Assembly (NCBI GenBank): GCA_049510975.1
Contig: JBEKYM010000003.1
Coordinates: 124,001-188,000 of the forward strand
DNA: 64,000 nt
From: JAKACA01 sp049510975
GTDB taxonomy: Bacteria; Actinomycetota; Acidimicrobiia; Acidimicrobiales; Bog-793
Direction: 5' to 3'
Below the pieces are notes generated by a model, which made no database searches, had not been told where the DNA came from, and worked only from the letters and a program-made list of their open reading frames with translations. Shown piece after piece: positions 9,261 through 17,418 of this stretch. The position numbers and the translations under genes were made by a program. Every line of letters starts with the position of its first letter. The stretch's first letter is position 1.

Positions 9261-9725
9261 TCAACTCGGCGCCGGCAGCCCCTCGAGCCAAGCGGTGGCC
9301 TCGTCGCGCTGATCGAACCCGACGATCTCGCCGATCCGCCCATCCCGCACCGTCAGCACCTGCCATCGGGTTGCCCGGCCACCTCGTTCCCGTGCGTTCT
9401 TGGTGCGTGTGACGACAAGCCCGACGAGGATCCGGTCGCCGACGACGGTGACCTCGTTCACCCGGGCGCTTGCGCCCGACTCCCGCCCGCGGTGATACCA
9501 GGCGATCACCTGTTCGCGACTCTGGCAGGGAGGCGACGGATCTCCTGGCGGTCCCCACCGCACGTTCGGGTCGAGCAGGTCGGCGAAGGTGCGCAGATCG
9601 GCCATCTGCAACGCCGTCGCCACCTGCTCGGCGATCTGCTCGATCGACTCGGCTTGCTGCGACGCTGCTTGCTGCGACGCTGCTTGCTCCGACGCTGCTT
9701 GCTGCGACGCTGCTTGCTCCGACAC
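9261..9725 (-). CDS. NTF2/SnoaL-like protein with a repetitive N-terminus
   Basis: This 154-residue protein has a C-terminal alpha+beta barrel of the NTF2/SnoaL type: ALQMADLRTFADLLDPNVRWGPP, EQVIAWYHRGRESG, then WQVLTVRDGRIGEIVGF. Such domains bind small hydrophobic ligands or act as isomerases/hydrolases; the ligand is unknown. The first 25 residues are an Ala/Ser/Gln repeat (SQQAA/SEQAA) encoded by five copies of a 15-base unit. GTG at 9725 is chosen because GGGAGG lies six bases before it; a TTG at 9731 is the alternative. Confidence 0.7.
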   Translation of the reverse strand: MSEQAASQQAASEQAASQQAASQQAESIEQIAEQVATALQMADLRTFADLLDPNVRWGPPGDPSPPCQSREQVIAWYHRGRESGASARVNEVTVVGDRILVGLVVTRTKNARERGGRATRWQVLTVRDGRIGEIVGFDQRDEATAWLEGLPAPS

Positions 9726-9726
9726 T
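9652..9726. repeat. Five tandem copies of a 15-base unit
   Basis: The unit GCTTGCTGCGACGCT is repeated five times without gaps; copies 3 and 5 carry GCTCC for GCTGC, and copy 5 ends ACT. It lies inside the start of the NTF2-like gene and keeps the frame, adding five residues per copy, so copy number can vary without breaking the gene. Confidence 0.9.
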
Positions 9727-9837
9727 GCCAACCTCCCGTCGCTGAGCTGCCCTCAGCGCACACTGCAACCACAGCAGCCCTCCCGTTCTACCCGACGCGA
9801 AGGCCCGGTGCTGTGGCAGTTGGGCTAGACCGGGTAG

Positions 9838-11850
9838 ATGAGGCGCCGTCGCACGGTTGCTGGCATCGCCGTCGTCCTGTGCGTCCTCTCGGCCAGCGCG
9901 GTCGTCTCGGGTTCTGCCGGCGCGGCGTCTGCAAAGGTTGCAAGGGTCCCGTCCTCGCCGGCGTCGTGGACCATCCAACGCCGATTCGACCCCTACCTCC
10001 AATACGTGTACGGCATCGGGTGCCGCAGCACCCACTGCATCGCCGTGGGTGCTGGACCCCAGGCGGCCAACTCAGGCGGATACGTGGGTGCAGTGGCCTT
10101 CACCGTGAACGCATCCGCCTGGATGCCCGGGCTTCTCCCAGCCGGCGTCTTCCAGCTGAACGGCGTCTCGTGCGCCACGGCGGCCGACTGCTGGGCTGTT
10201 GGCGAGGCCACGACGAGTGCCGCAGCGGTCATCGTCGCCACGACTGACGGGGGCAGCCAGTGGACCGCCGAGAATGCCCCGAGCGGCGTCGGCGACCTTG
10301 CCAGCATCTCGTGCCCGTCCACGAGCGACTGCCTCGTGCTCGCGAACGGCAACGGCGTCGTTGCGACGACCGACGGTGGCCGGCAGTGGCAGACCGAGAC
10401 TCCACCACCGGCGGCCATCCGTCACGCCGGTATCTCCTGTGCCTCCGAGAGCTACTGCTGGACCGGGACGACCCCCGCCTACGTCACCACCGACCTCGGT
10501 GCCACGTGGAGTGCCCAGAGCTTTCCGACGGGCGACACGCTGGTCTCGCTGTCGTGCCCGGCCGCCGGCGACTGCTGGGCGAGCGCCGGCGGCAACACCA
10601 TGTTGGAGACGACGGACAACGGCGCCGGCTGGACCAGCCACACCGTGAACGCGAGCGAGCTCGGGACGGTGTCGTGCGAGAGCATGAGCGACTGCTTCGT
10701 GTTGGCCGCCAACTCGAAGGAGACCCTCAGCGTCGCAACGACCGACGGTGGCGCGAGCTGGAAAGTGGGGACCTTTCCGGCCGAGTTCAGTAGCGCCGTC
10801 TACGGGCCCTTTGCCTACTTGGTGGCAGTCACCTGTTCGAGCGACACGGACTGCTTCGCCATCGGGGATCCGGAAGGTCCGCCCGCAGTGATCGCCACGA
10901 CGACCGACTTCGGGAGCAGCTGGACGACGGGCCGGTTTCCCGGCGGACCCGTAGCCTTCGACACCGTGACGTGCGCGAACGTCGACGACTGTTGGGCCGG
11001 CGGGACCAACGTCGTCGAGTCGCTCAACTCCATCGGCGCGGTCGTGGCGACGACGGACTCCGGCGGCACGTGGGGCCCGCAGAGCGTGCACGCGGCGAAC
11101 TCGCTCACGAGCATGTCGTGTCCGACCACGATGGAGTGCCTGGCGACGACGGACACCGGATTCGTCAGCATCACCAAGGATGGCGGCACGGAGTGGACCT
11201 CCAAAGAGGTGAACTCGTCGGAAGACGCCGGCTTCCTCGGGGTTTCGTGTCCGTCGAGCTTGATCTGCTGGGTCGTCGGAGGTCCCACTGAGAAGACGAC
11301 AGACGCTGGGTCCGTGTGGAAGGTGCAGGGGGGCGCTTCGGTCGGCGACCCGGACGCGGTGTCGTGCCCGACAGCGAACGTGTGCGTCGTCGTCGGCGCA
11401 GCGCCCCTCGCCAGCAATGATGTCGAGTACACCTCGGACGGCGGAGGGGTCTGGACGAGTGAATCGGCGCCCGGGGATCCCTCCCTCAGTGACGTGTCGT
11501 GCTCCAGCGCCACGAACTGCGTCGCCGTAGGCGACGACGTTCTGCTCACGACGACAGACGGCGGCCGACAGTGGAGCTCGCACGTACCTCCGGTTGCGGC
11601 AGATATCGACGGAGTTTCCTGCCCGAGTACCGATGACTGCTGGGCTGTCGGGTACACGACCTCGACACCGAACACGCCCGTGATCCTGACATCGGGCGAC
11701 GCCGGCAAGACCTGGACGACAGAGAGCGTGCCTGCCGGGATCGGCGCACTCAACGCGGTGTCCTGCGTGAAGAACACCACCGACTGTTGGGCAGTCGGCA
11801 AGACGAGCCCCGGTGGTGTGGCGATCCTCTCGACGGTTGAATCGAGCTAG
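9838..11850 (+). CDS. Secreted 14-module cysteine-pair repeat protein (Ycf48/BNR-like)
   Basis: This 670-residue protein begins with a basic signal peptide (MRRRRTVAGIAVVLCVLSAS, cleavage near residue 30). The rest is 14 modules of about 45 residues. Each starts with a pair of cysteines in the pattern xSC-x6-C-x-A-V-G and continues to TTDGGxxW, the Asp-box/Ycf48-type motif. The chain begins with the W-strand of a module (SWTIQ) and ends inside a module, as in circularly closed beta-propellers, so one or two propellers with a disulphide per blade are likely. The function is unknown; surface or matrix binding is a guess. Two similar proteins lie in this window (18327 and 42456). Confidence 0.85.
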   Translation: MRRRRTVAGIAVVLCVLSASAVVSGSAGAASAKVARVPSSPASWTIQRRFDPYLQYVYGIGCRSTHCIAVGAGPQAANSGGYVGAVAFTVNASAWMPGLLPAGVFQLNGVSCATAADCWAVGEATTSAAAVIVATTDGGSQWTAENAPSGVGDLASISCPSTSDCLVLANGNGVVATTDGGRQWQTETPPPAAIRHAGISCASESYCWTGTTPAYVTTDLGATWSAQSFPTGDTLVSLSCPAAGDCWASAGGNTMLETTDNGAGWTSHTVNASELGTVSCESMSDCFVLAANSKETLSVATTDGGASWKVGTFPAEFSSAVYGPFAYLVAVTCSSDTDCFAIGDPEGPPAVIATTTDFGSSWTTGRFPGGPVAFDTVTCANVDDCWAGGTNVVESLNSIGAVVATTDSGGTWGPQSVHAANSLTSMSCPTTMECLATTDTGFVSITKDGGTEWTSKEVNSSEDAGFLGVSCPSSLICWVVGGPTEKTTDAGSVWKVQGGASVGDPDAVSCPTANVCVVVGAAPLASNDVEYTSDGGGVWTSESAPGDPSLSDVSCSSATNCVAVGDDVLLTTTDGGRQWSSHVPPVAADIDGVSCPSTDDCWAVGYTTSTPNTPVILTSGDAGKTWTTESVPAGIGALNAVSCVKNTTDCWAVGKTSPGGVAILSTVESS

Positions 11851-11951
11851 GCGGCGGGACCCCCCGTGGGAGCGAGCAAACGCCGATGCGCCGGCGGAAA
11901 GTGTGGCGACGCTCGGCTCCGCCCCGGCGAGGCTGGCGCGGTGGACGGAGG

Positions 11952-11957
11952 TATCCT
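11952..11957 (+). promoter_or_regulatory. -10 hexamer TATCCT upstream of the VC0807-like gene
   Basis: TATCCT lies 49 bases before the ATG at 12007. Unlike many genes here, this one also has a strong AGGAGG, so its mRNA probably has a short leader. Confidence 0.4.
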
Positions 11958-12006
11958 GCGACCGCGTTGAGCGGCCGGCAGGTTCCGAACTCAGAGGAGG
12001 CGCGCG

Positions 12007-12777
12007 ATGGGTCTTGACGCCGACCCGCTCGAGCGGAGAGAGGCCGGCGAGGGCTTCGGTGACGACGCAACGGCGAACCCCGACGGCGAGCCTCCGGCGC
12101 CTGATCAACTGTTGAGCCAGCATCGCCTCCGGGCGGTCGCACCCATCATCTTCTTCGACGTGGCTGGCCCCCTGGCGGTCTACTACGGCGCTCGGGCGGC
12201 GGGTCTATCGACGGTGGTTGCCCTCGTCTTGAGCGGCGTCCTGCCCGCCTTCCGGGTGATCGGCACAGTTGCTCGACACCGTCGCCTTGACGCCATCGGC
12301 GCGTTGATCCTCTCCGGAATCGCCATCGGGACGGTGACAGGACTGGCGAGCGGCAGCGCCCGGCTGTACCTGCTCGACGGGATTGTGCCCACCGTTGTGC
12401 TGGGCGGTGTGTGCCTGATGTCGCTGTTGTCAGCCCGGCCGATGATGTTTCGCCTGGCGCTCGAGACAATGGGAGGGGATGACTCGCCGCAGGGCCGCGC
12501 CTTCGCCGGCCTGTGGCGCTACCCCGCCTTTCGTCGAACCCTCCGGATCATCACGTGGGTGTGGGGCTCGGTGTTTCTGGCCGAGTCGGCGCTGCAGGCG
12601 ATCATCGTCGAGAGGGCCTCGATCAACACCGCCAAGCAGACGTCCAACCTTCTGCCCGTGGTCGTGTTGTTCTTGACCTTCGCCTGGACACGGCTGTACG
12701 GCAAGCGATCTCAGCAGCGAGGCCAGCACGTGTCGGTGGCAATCGAGGCGAACGCCCCGGGCGAAACCCTCGCCTGA
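12007..12777 (+). CDS. VC0807-like integral membrane protein
   Basis: This 256-residue protein has a polar N-terminus of about 40 residues, five or six membrane helices, and a polar tail. The opening helix carries FFDVAGPLAVYYGARAAGLS, which resembles VC0807-family proteins (a membrane family related to intracellular-septation proteins) with their conserved Asp-x-x-x-Pro and Tyr-Tyr. No catalytic motif is seen and the role is unknown. The start is firm: AGGAGG at 11995-12000 with six bases to ATG. A dispersed hairpin repeat follows about 70 bases downstream. Confidence 0.7.
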   Translation: MGLDADPLERREAGEGFGDDATANPDGEPPAPDQLLSQHRLRAVAPIIFFDVAGPLAVYYGARAAGLSTVVALVLSGVLPAFRVIGTVARHRRLDAIGALILSGIAIGTVTGLASGSARLYLLDGIVPTVVLGGVCLMSLLSARPMMFRLALETMGGDDSPQGRAFAGLWRYPAFRRTLRIITWVWGSVFLAESALQAIIVERASINTAKQTSNLLPVVVLFLTFAWTRLYGKRSQQRGQHVSVAIEANAPGETLA

Positions 12778-12847
12778 GCGCCGGCTCCATCGGCGCCTGC
12801 CCGGCCGGAGCGGGTTGAAGGCAGGCTGGCCACCGGTGCGGAGGCGT

Positions 12848-12895
12848 TTCTGGGTGCATGAACGGGACACATACGTCCCTAAACGTCACCCAGAA
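12848..12895. repeat. Dispersed hairpin repeat, copy 1
   Basis: This 48-base element has outer arms TTCTGGGTG (12848-12856) and CACCCAGAA (12887-12895) and an inner pair GGGAC/GTCCC (12864-12868, 12875-12879). The second copy at 15284 shares the arms, the spacing and most of the interior. Both also carry CAT-GAA after the left arm. It sits between two convergent genes. Confidence 0.85.
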
Positions 12896-13004
12896 CGCTG
12901 ATCATGCTCCGACGGAAGGCGACCTTTTCGCACGAGGAATGAATCCGGTGTCGCCTCGCCGAGGCGCGATGGGAGCAATTCGCATGCCCCCGGCGGCAGT
13001 CGAT

Positions 13005-14243
13005 CTACGGCGTCTGCGGTGTCGGAGACGGGCCGAGGGCTGCGGCCATAGGCACCGCCAGCGCCTCGACACCGAAGCCGGCCTGGGCGACCACAAAGGC
13101 GATGGCGGCGGCGACGACGGCGTAATACGCCACCGCAACCGGGGGGTTCGTATGGGCAGCGAGGAACACAATCCGCGCACCAAACGTGCCGATGGCACGC
13201 CGGCCCCCTGTAATCCAACCAATGTGCTCCAGGGAGGGTTCGATGAGCGTGTCATCGATGTGGGGCCGCTCGGCCGGATCGAGGCCGTGCCACTGGGCCT
13301 TCAGCCTGCGTCCACCGAAGACGGCCACCTCCACTTCACCGACGAGGTTCCCATGATTCAGCAAATGAGAGAAGTTGCTGCTCACCACGTGCTGAACGGC
13401 CTTCTGAACTCCCGGTGGCAGCAGGCTCGTGATCCGCTTCAGAAGCCACTGGATGATCTTTGCCGCCTCTCGCCTCAGTCTGTTGCGGAATCCTTGAAGC
13501 GCCAGGATGGTATCGATCGCGACGGCACCCTCGTGGGAGCTTCGGACTACATGCTCGAGGGCCGTGATCAGCGAGGGCAGCTCCGCGGCGCCACCGAAGC
13601 ACGCAAGGGCAATCGTCTCACTCCCGGCGGCGCTCTCGAGGCGATCGAGCTCGCCTGGGAGGGTCGCCGGCGGATCCACCGCCGCCACCGCCGAGCCGCC
13701 ACTGATCACTGCCGCGAACCGTCCGATGTCGGCCCGAGCGTCCTCGCCGAACTCGGCCAGGCTCCTCAAGCGGAACTCCGCCCGAACTGTGCTCGGGGAC
13801 TCGGCAGCGCCAAGAAGGACGTCGACGACTGACAGCGAGCCGGCGACGAGGGCTAACGCACGGTTGGCGGCGTCGACCTCCTCGGGTTCGGCGGACGTGT
13901 CGGCCCCCTCGATGGTTCGGTCCAGCGGCTCCTCCCACTCCTCGTCCCGAAGCTCCCGTTCGGTCTGCTCGACGATGAATCGGTCGGGTGACAGGTCCTC
14001 GACCGACTCGTTCGCTGGAAACGTTGACTCCTGCTCCGAGAAGTTGGGGAGCTCGGCGAGAACGCCATCGGAGGCGGCGAGGAACGCAGCGACCGCAGCC
14101 TCCGGATCCAGGCCATCCGGGAACAGCCCGGCGTCGAGGATGCTCATCCGCACCGGCGCAGCACGACGGGCGACATCGATCACTTCCTGCGCCGTGCGCT
14201 GCCACTCACCGGCCGCCCGGTTCAGCTCTTCCGTCGTTGCCAT
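13005..14243 (-). CDS. Orphan protein with C-terminal hydrophobic segment
   Basis: I do not recognise this 412-residue protein. The first 180 residues are acidic and helical, rich in Glu/Asp (for example around residues 95-125). A middle part has Lys/Arg-rich helices (RNRLRREAAKIIQWLLKRIT, about 255-275). The C-terminus holds two hydrophobic segments around residues 345-405 (GARIVFLAAHTNPPVAVAYY and the Ala/Val-rich stretch after it), separated by a short loop. This suggests a tail-anchored or membrane-associated protein. The start is firm: AGGAGGAGGGG just before ATG 14243. It lies between the two hairpin repeats next to decayed genes, so it may be an accessory gene. Confidence 0.6.
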   Translation of the reverse strand: MATTEELNRAAGEWQRTAQEVIDVARRAAPVRMSILDAGLFPDGLDPEAAVAAFLAASDGVLAELPNFSEQESTFPANESVEDLSPDRFIVEQTERELRDEEWEEPLDRTIEGADTSAEPEEVDAANRALALVAGSLSVVDVLLGAAESPSTVRAEFRLRSLAEFGEDARADIGRFAAVISGGSAVAAVDPPATLPGELDRLESAAGSETIALACFGGAAELPSLITALEHVVRSSHEGAVAIDTILALQGFRNRLRREAAKIIQWLLKRITSLLPPGVQKAVQHVVSSNFSHLLNHGNLVGEVEVAVFGGRRLKAQWHGLDPAERPHIDDTLIEPSLEHIGWITGGRRAIGTFGARIVFLAAHTNPPVAVAYYAVVAAAIAFVVAQAGFGVEALAVPMAAALGPSPTPQTP

Positions 14244-14439
14244 CGGCCCCTCCTCCTGTCTCGCCCCTCGGCACGATATGCCGTCGGGGGCGCGCCCGAG
14301 AGATACAGCGCCGACAGATCACCGGTGGCGTCATGTGCCCCGATGGGTACTCGACCAGGGCCGAACCAGTCCGGAGACAACCTCACCGACGAGCTGCCGC
14401 CGCTTCCAGGTGTGTCGGCGCCCGTCGATCGACCTTACC

Positions 14440-14796
14440 TCACGCCATTCCGGCAAGGACGGCCACGACCCTGAATTGAGCGAGGCGTCGTGACGTGTGC
14501 CGCCACGCCCATGGCAGGCACAGCGCGACCATCGCAATGAAGTACAGCAGACCGTAGAGGGCGACCGGCACACCGAAGATGACCGATTCGGGACTCGTCG
14601 TGACGACTCCGCAGTTGACAAACCCGCGGGCCCCGCTGCTCAGCATCGAGCACGAATTGTTGATCGCCTTCTGATCGAAGTAGTGCGCCCACGTGAGCCA
14701 TCCGGCCAGACCGGTGCCCAGCAGGCAGATGATCATCGTGGCGGCAGGCCGCCATCGCCTCGCCACCGGAGACGCCTCGTCTGCTTGGCTTGCCAT
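14440..14796 (-). CDS. VKOR-family protein lacking the C-terminal CXXC half
   Basis: This 118-residue membrane protein clearly belongs to the vitamin K epoxide reductase family. The first helix is followed by a loop with Cys49 and Cys62 (NNSCSMLSSG, FVNCGVVTTSPES), then the signature IFGVPVALYGLLYF and a third helix. Intact bacterial VKORs are longer and end with a helix carrying the catalytic CXXC that transfers electrons to quinone. Here a TGA follows GMA at residue 118, and no CXXC is found in any frame before the next gene. It is truncated, so either a pseudogene or a half-enzyme. Normal members supply oxidising power for disulphide formation outside the cell. Confidence 0.72.
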   Translation of the reverse strand: MASQADEASPVARRWRPAATMIICLLGTGLAGWLTWAHYFDQKAINNSCSMLSSGARGFVNCGVVTTSPESVIFGVPVALYGLLYFIAMVALCLPWAWRHTSRRLAQFRVVAVLAGMA

Positions 14797-14857
14797 CAGA
14801 ATCGTTCCCTCTCTGCGACGTCAATAGGCTACTTGCGCCAAGTCGGATCGAGCGCAG

Positions 14858-15012
14858 ACGCCTACGGGGACGCCGTGAACCATGGCTTGCTCAAGGGCAA
14901 ACCAACCCGTCGTTGGCGGCGCGATGGATCCGGCCACCGGCGGTTACTGGCTGGCCGTCACGGGCGGGGGTGTGAGCGCATTCGATGCCCCGGCCTGTGG
15001 GTCGTTGCGCAC
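14858..15012 (+). pseudogene. Relic of a GGYWLV-type repeat protein
   Basis: One frame reads AYGDAVNHGLLKG, and the next frame continues with NQPVVGGAMDPATGGYWLAV then GGGVSAFDAPACGSLR. Together these match one and a half units of the secreted Acidimicrobiia/actinobacterial repeat (GDAxxxGSLxG-LNxPVVGxAxxPxGGGYWLVASDGGVFAFG). A frameshift lies near 14893-14900, and no start, signal peptide or further repeats remain. It is a decayed fragment of a larger surface-protein gene. Confidence 0.6.
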
Positions 15013-15283
15013 CGGCGTCGTTGCGATCACAACGGGTTGTGTGAGTGCCCGGCACTCTGCCCGAGCGCCGGGGAGCGAGGGAATGCCGGTGACGTCGGGT
15101 CCGAGTGTTCCCGTACCCGTTACCGGCGTCACCGGCCCCGCCGTGAGCTGCTGCCCGTCGGAACTGTGACAGGTTGGTGCCACAAAGGCAAGGGGAACGC
15201 GCCAGAGCCGCCTTCCCACCCAAGGGTGGGTGGGAGACCTGTGAAAGCGAGTCGGTCAACTGTCCGCTCGGCTGCCTGGCGGT

Positions 15284-15331
15284 TTCTGGGTGCATGAAAG
15301 GGACACATGTGTCCCCAACCGTCACCCAGAA
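15284..15331. repeat. Dispersed hairpin repeat, copy 2
   Basis: The arms TTCTGGGTG (15284-15292) and CACCCAGAA (15323-15331) enclose a perfect 16-base palindrome GGGACACATGTGTCCC (15300-15315). It is the same length as copy 1 at 12848 and in the same orientation. The two copies bracket the orphan gene, the VKOR fragment and the repeat-protein relic. Confidence 0.88.
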
Positions 15332-15401
15332 CGAGGATCCAGGCCAGGGCCGCCGGTTCTTCGCGAATGGGGGCGAGCACCAGACTGTGAAGCAGCGGGG
15401 A

Positions 15402-16157
15402 CTACAGCTCGTGGAGCATCCAGACGTTCGGCTCCCAGTAGCCGCCGATGCCGTCACGAACACTGAGCGGTGCGAGCCCGGACGGGAAGACGTACTCGCC
15501 GTCCTCCGGAAAGGTCATCTCGGTCCATCGCTCCCAGTCGTCCACCGGGGCCTCGATCCGGAGCGATCGTGGCTCGCATCGCAAGACGGTGGCCCCCAAC
15601 CGAGCGTGTACCCGCAGCCAAGGGTCGATCGGCAACCCGTCCGGGCGCTTCCAGGCGGCGTAGCGGTCGATCGGAGTGAGCGGGTAACGATCCTTCCAGC
15701 TCGGCCGGACGGGGGCCACGAGCGAGGCGAGACCGGCCGTGCGGGCAGCAGCAGCCATCGCCTCGATCACGAGACGGCTCAGACCCCGGCCTTGCTGGTC
15801 CGCCGTCACCTCGGCTGCAAGGGCTGAGAGCGCAGTTGGTGGCCGCGGGTCGTCAATCGCCTGGAGCCCGACTGCGTCGATTCCGACGGGAAGGTCTTCG
15901 AGCGAACCGTCCCATCGGAAAGGAATGGTTCTCCCTCGAGCGACGATGCGGTCCATATCCGTGTCGTAGAGGAGCACCTGGAAATGCGCATGTCGCGGAA
16001 CGAGCGTTCCGAAGTACTTTCCGGTGTGATTCCCGTGGTTGTTGTACTCCGGCCATACTCCCTCGAAGCACGAGCGCGCCTGCTCCCAGAGCTCCGGACG
16101 CTCCTCGGCCGTGAACACGTCGATCGACGACGGGCGTCGCGCAGGGGTCGCTTTCAT
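15402..16157 (-). CDS. GNAT-like acetyltransferase
   Basis: This protein is about 251 residues. Its middle part reads ALSALAAEVTADQQGRGLSR then LVIEAMAAAARTAGL, matching the acetyl-CoA-binding V-x-x-x-x-Q-G-x-G-L/S motif A of GNAT enzymes. It is followed by SLVAPVRPSWKDRYPLTPIDRY, which resembles a group of actinobacterial GNAT proteins of unknown substrate. ATG 16157 (MKATPARRPSSIDVF) is chosen because the homology-like region starts just after it; the frame is open further upstream. It faces an MBL-fold gene transcribed in the same direction. Confidence 0.65.
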   Translation of the reverse strand: MKATPARRPSSIDVFTAEERPELWEQARSCFEGVWPEYNNHGNHTGKYFGTLVPRHAHFQVLLYDTDMDRIVARGRTIPFRWDGSLEDLPVGIDAVGLQAIDDPRPPTALSALAAEVTADQQGRGLSRLVIEAMAAAARTAGLASLVAPVRPSWKDRYPLTPIDRYAAWKRPDGLPIDPWLRVHARLGATVLRCEPRSLRIEAPVDDWERWTEMTFPEDGEYVFPSGLAPLSVRDGIGGYWEPNVWMLHEL

Positions 16158-16317
16158 CGGCCATATCTTGCCCTGCGCAGGCGCAGCCCCCGTCATCCGT
16201 CCGTTGAGAGCCGTCTCCCGTCGAGCGCACGATCCCGTCGATCGGGGATGGACGCCGGCCCGGCAGACGAACCGAAGTTGTGCGTTCACCTGCCCGCCCG
16301 TGTCCGATCTGGCGCGG

Positions 16318-17010
16318 CTAGGGCTCCCAGACCGCTCCGTCATGGGCGAACACGACTCGTCGGGGGTCGAAGGCTTGGAGGCGCGTGATCCAGTCAGGTA
16401 CCGGTGGAAGGTCACCGCCATGGCGGTCGTGGGCGGCACGCGCCGCGAGCACGTCGCGCCCGAACGCCGTCGCACTGTCATGACTCTGGCCGGCGATGAT
16501 CACCGTCCCATCGGCCCGGCGCACGACGACCGACTGGTGGCCGGCGGTGTGCCCCGGCGTCGGCACGACGAACACGCCCCGCAGGATCTCCGCCTCGCCG
16601 TCGAGCAACTCGTAGGACAGCCCTGGGGCATCGACCAGCTCGGCCAGCGTGTAGTCCGGACCTCGAGCTGCTTCGAGCTCGACCCGTTGGGTGAAGATCG
16701 GCCGTCCGCCCAGCCGAGGGTTCCCGCCGCAATGATCGAAATGAAGGTGGCAGTTCACCACGCACTGAACGTCCGCGACGGACACGCCGGCCGTCGCCAA
16801 GGCCTCGTCGAGTGGGAGGCGTCGCGGCCGGTAATGAGCATCCACCTCTGGGTGCGAGCCCATCCCGGTGTCGACGACAATGAGAGCGTCGGGGTGCGAG
16901 ATGACGTAGCCCAGGCAGGGCTCCACTCGGGCCTGCCCGCTCCCGGTCTCATCAGCGGGCCGAACGAAGTACCCGTAGTCGATACGTCGCACCCGAAGCT
17001 CCATGCCCAT
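16318..17010 (-). CDS. MBL-fold hydrolase, N-acyl homoserine lactonase-like
   Basis: This 230-residue metallo-beta-lactamase-fold protein has the zinc motif HLHFDH (88-93) in NCHLHFDHCGGN, a second ligand in TPGHTAGHQS (His154), and a C-terminal His in VVFAHDGAVW. Size and layout fit the AHL-lactonase (AiiA/AttM) group, which open lactone rings. The usual bridging Asp in a GD turn is replaced: the strand reads TVIIAGQSHD, so Asp178 three residues on may substitute, or the second metal site is altered. The substrate is unknown. Confidence 0.8.
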   Translation of the reverse strand: MGMELRVRRIDYGYFVRPADETGSGQARVEPCLGYVISHPDALIVVDTGMGSHPEVDAHYRPRRLPLDEALATAGVSVADVQCVVNCHLHFDHCGGNPRLGGRPIFTQRVELEAARGPDYTLAELVDAPGLSYELLDGEAEILRGVFVVPTPGHTAGHQSVVVRRADGTVIIAGQSHDSATAFGRDVLAARAAHDRHGGDLPPVPDWITRLQAFDPRRVVFAHDGAVWEP

Positions 17011-17146
17011 TCAGACCAAACTACCCAGACAGAACGACGGCGAAGCCGGAGTCGGTCGTCGGGTCGGTGGCCCTGTTTCGTCTGAGGTTCGGGCGATTTT
17101 CGCTCGCCTCCACGTCAACGCGCTTGCAGGGATACCTGCTCTGTTG

Positions 17147-17418
17147 CTAGCGGGTCGCCTGCGTCGGCGTTCGGCCGGGCGTCCATCTGTCGCCAGATGG
17201 GGAAACGAACGGTGGGAGTGTGGCAAATCCGTAAATGATCGCCGCTGACAGCAGCGCGACGCGGACCCCTACGAAGGACACGAGAAGCCCACCCGGAGGC
17301 TTCCGAATGGGATGCCGACCCACGCCGAGGCGCCGACTGCGCCGAGGACACGGGCTTGGAGGTGGCGGGGGACGCGCTCGTACTCGATCGCGCCGACGAT
17401 GCCAACCGTCAGGACGAG
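17147..17418 (-). pseudogene. C-terminal relic of an MFS transporter
   Basis: Two frames together read like the end of an EntS/MFS drug exporter. LVLTVGIVGAIEYERVPRHL and then QARVLGAVGASAWVGIPFGS match the ERVPxxxRGRVFGxxxAxxxxxxPLG region of MFS exporters. After a frameshift near 17290 they continue as GLLVSFVGVRVALLSAAIIY and GFATLPPF. Membrane character and motif order are conserved, but the start and most helices are missing. It occupies the otherwise empty stretch 17011-17408 downstream of the lipoprotein gene. Confidence 0.55.

Noticed and set aside
9652..9726. Short tandem repeat as a possible CRISPR array
   Set aside because: Units are 15 bases with no spacers and code for protein in frame.
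9172..10035. Long N-terminal extension of the quinone-oxidoreductase-like gene
   Set aside because: The extension runs through the NTF2-like gene and into the secreted-protein gene; ATG 9171 has a Shine-Dalgarno sequence and the family N-terminus.
10072..12123. A 683-codon antisense frame across the first secreted repeat protein
   Set aside because: It mirrors the periodic codons of the repeat gene and lacks a start site, signal or family; similar antisense frames exist at the other repeat proteins.
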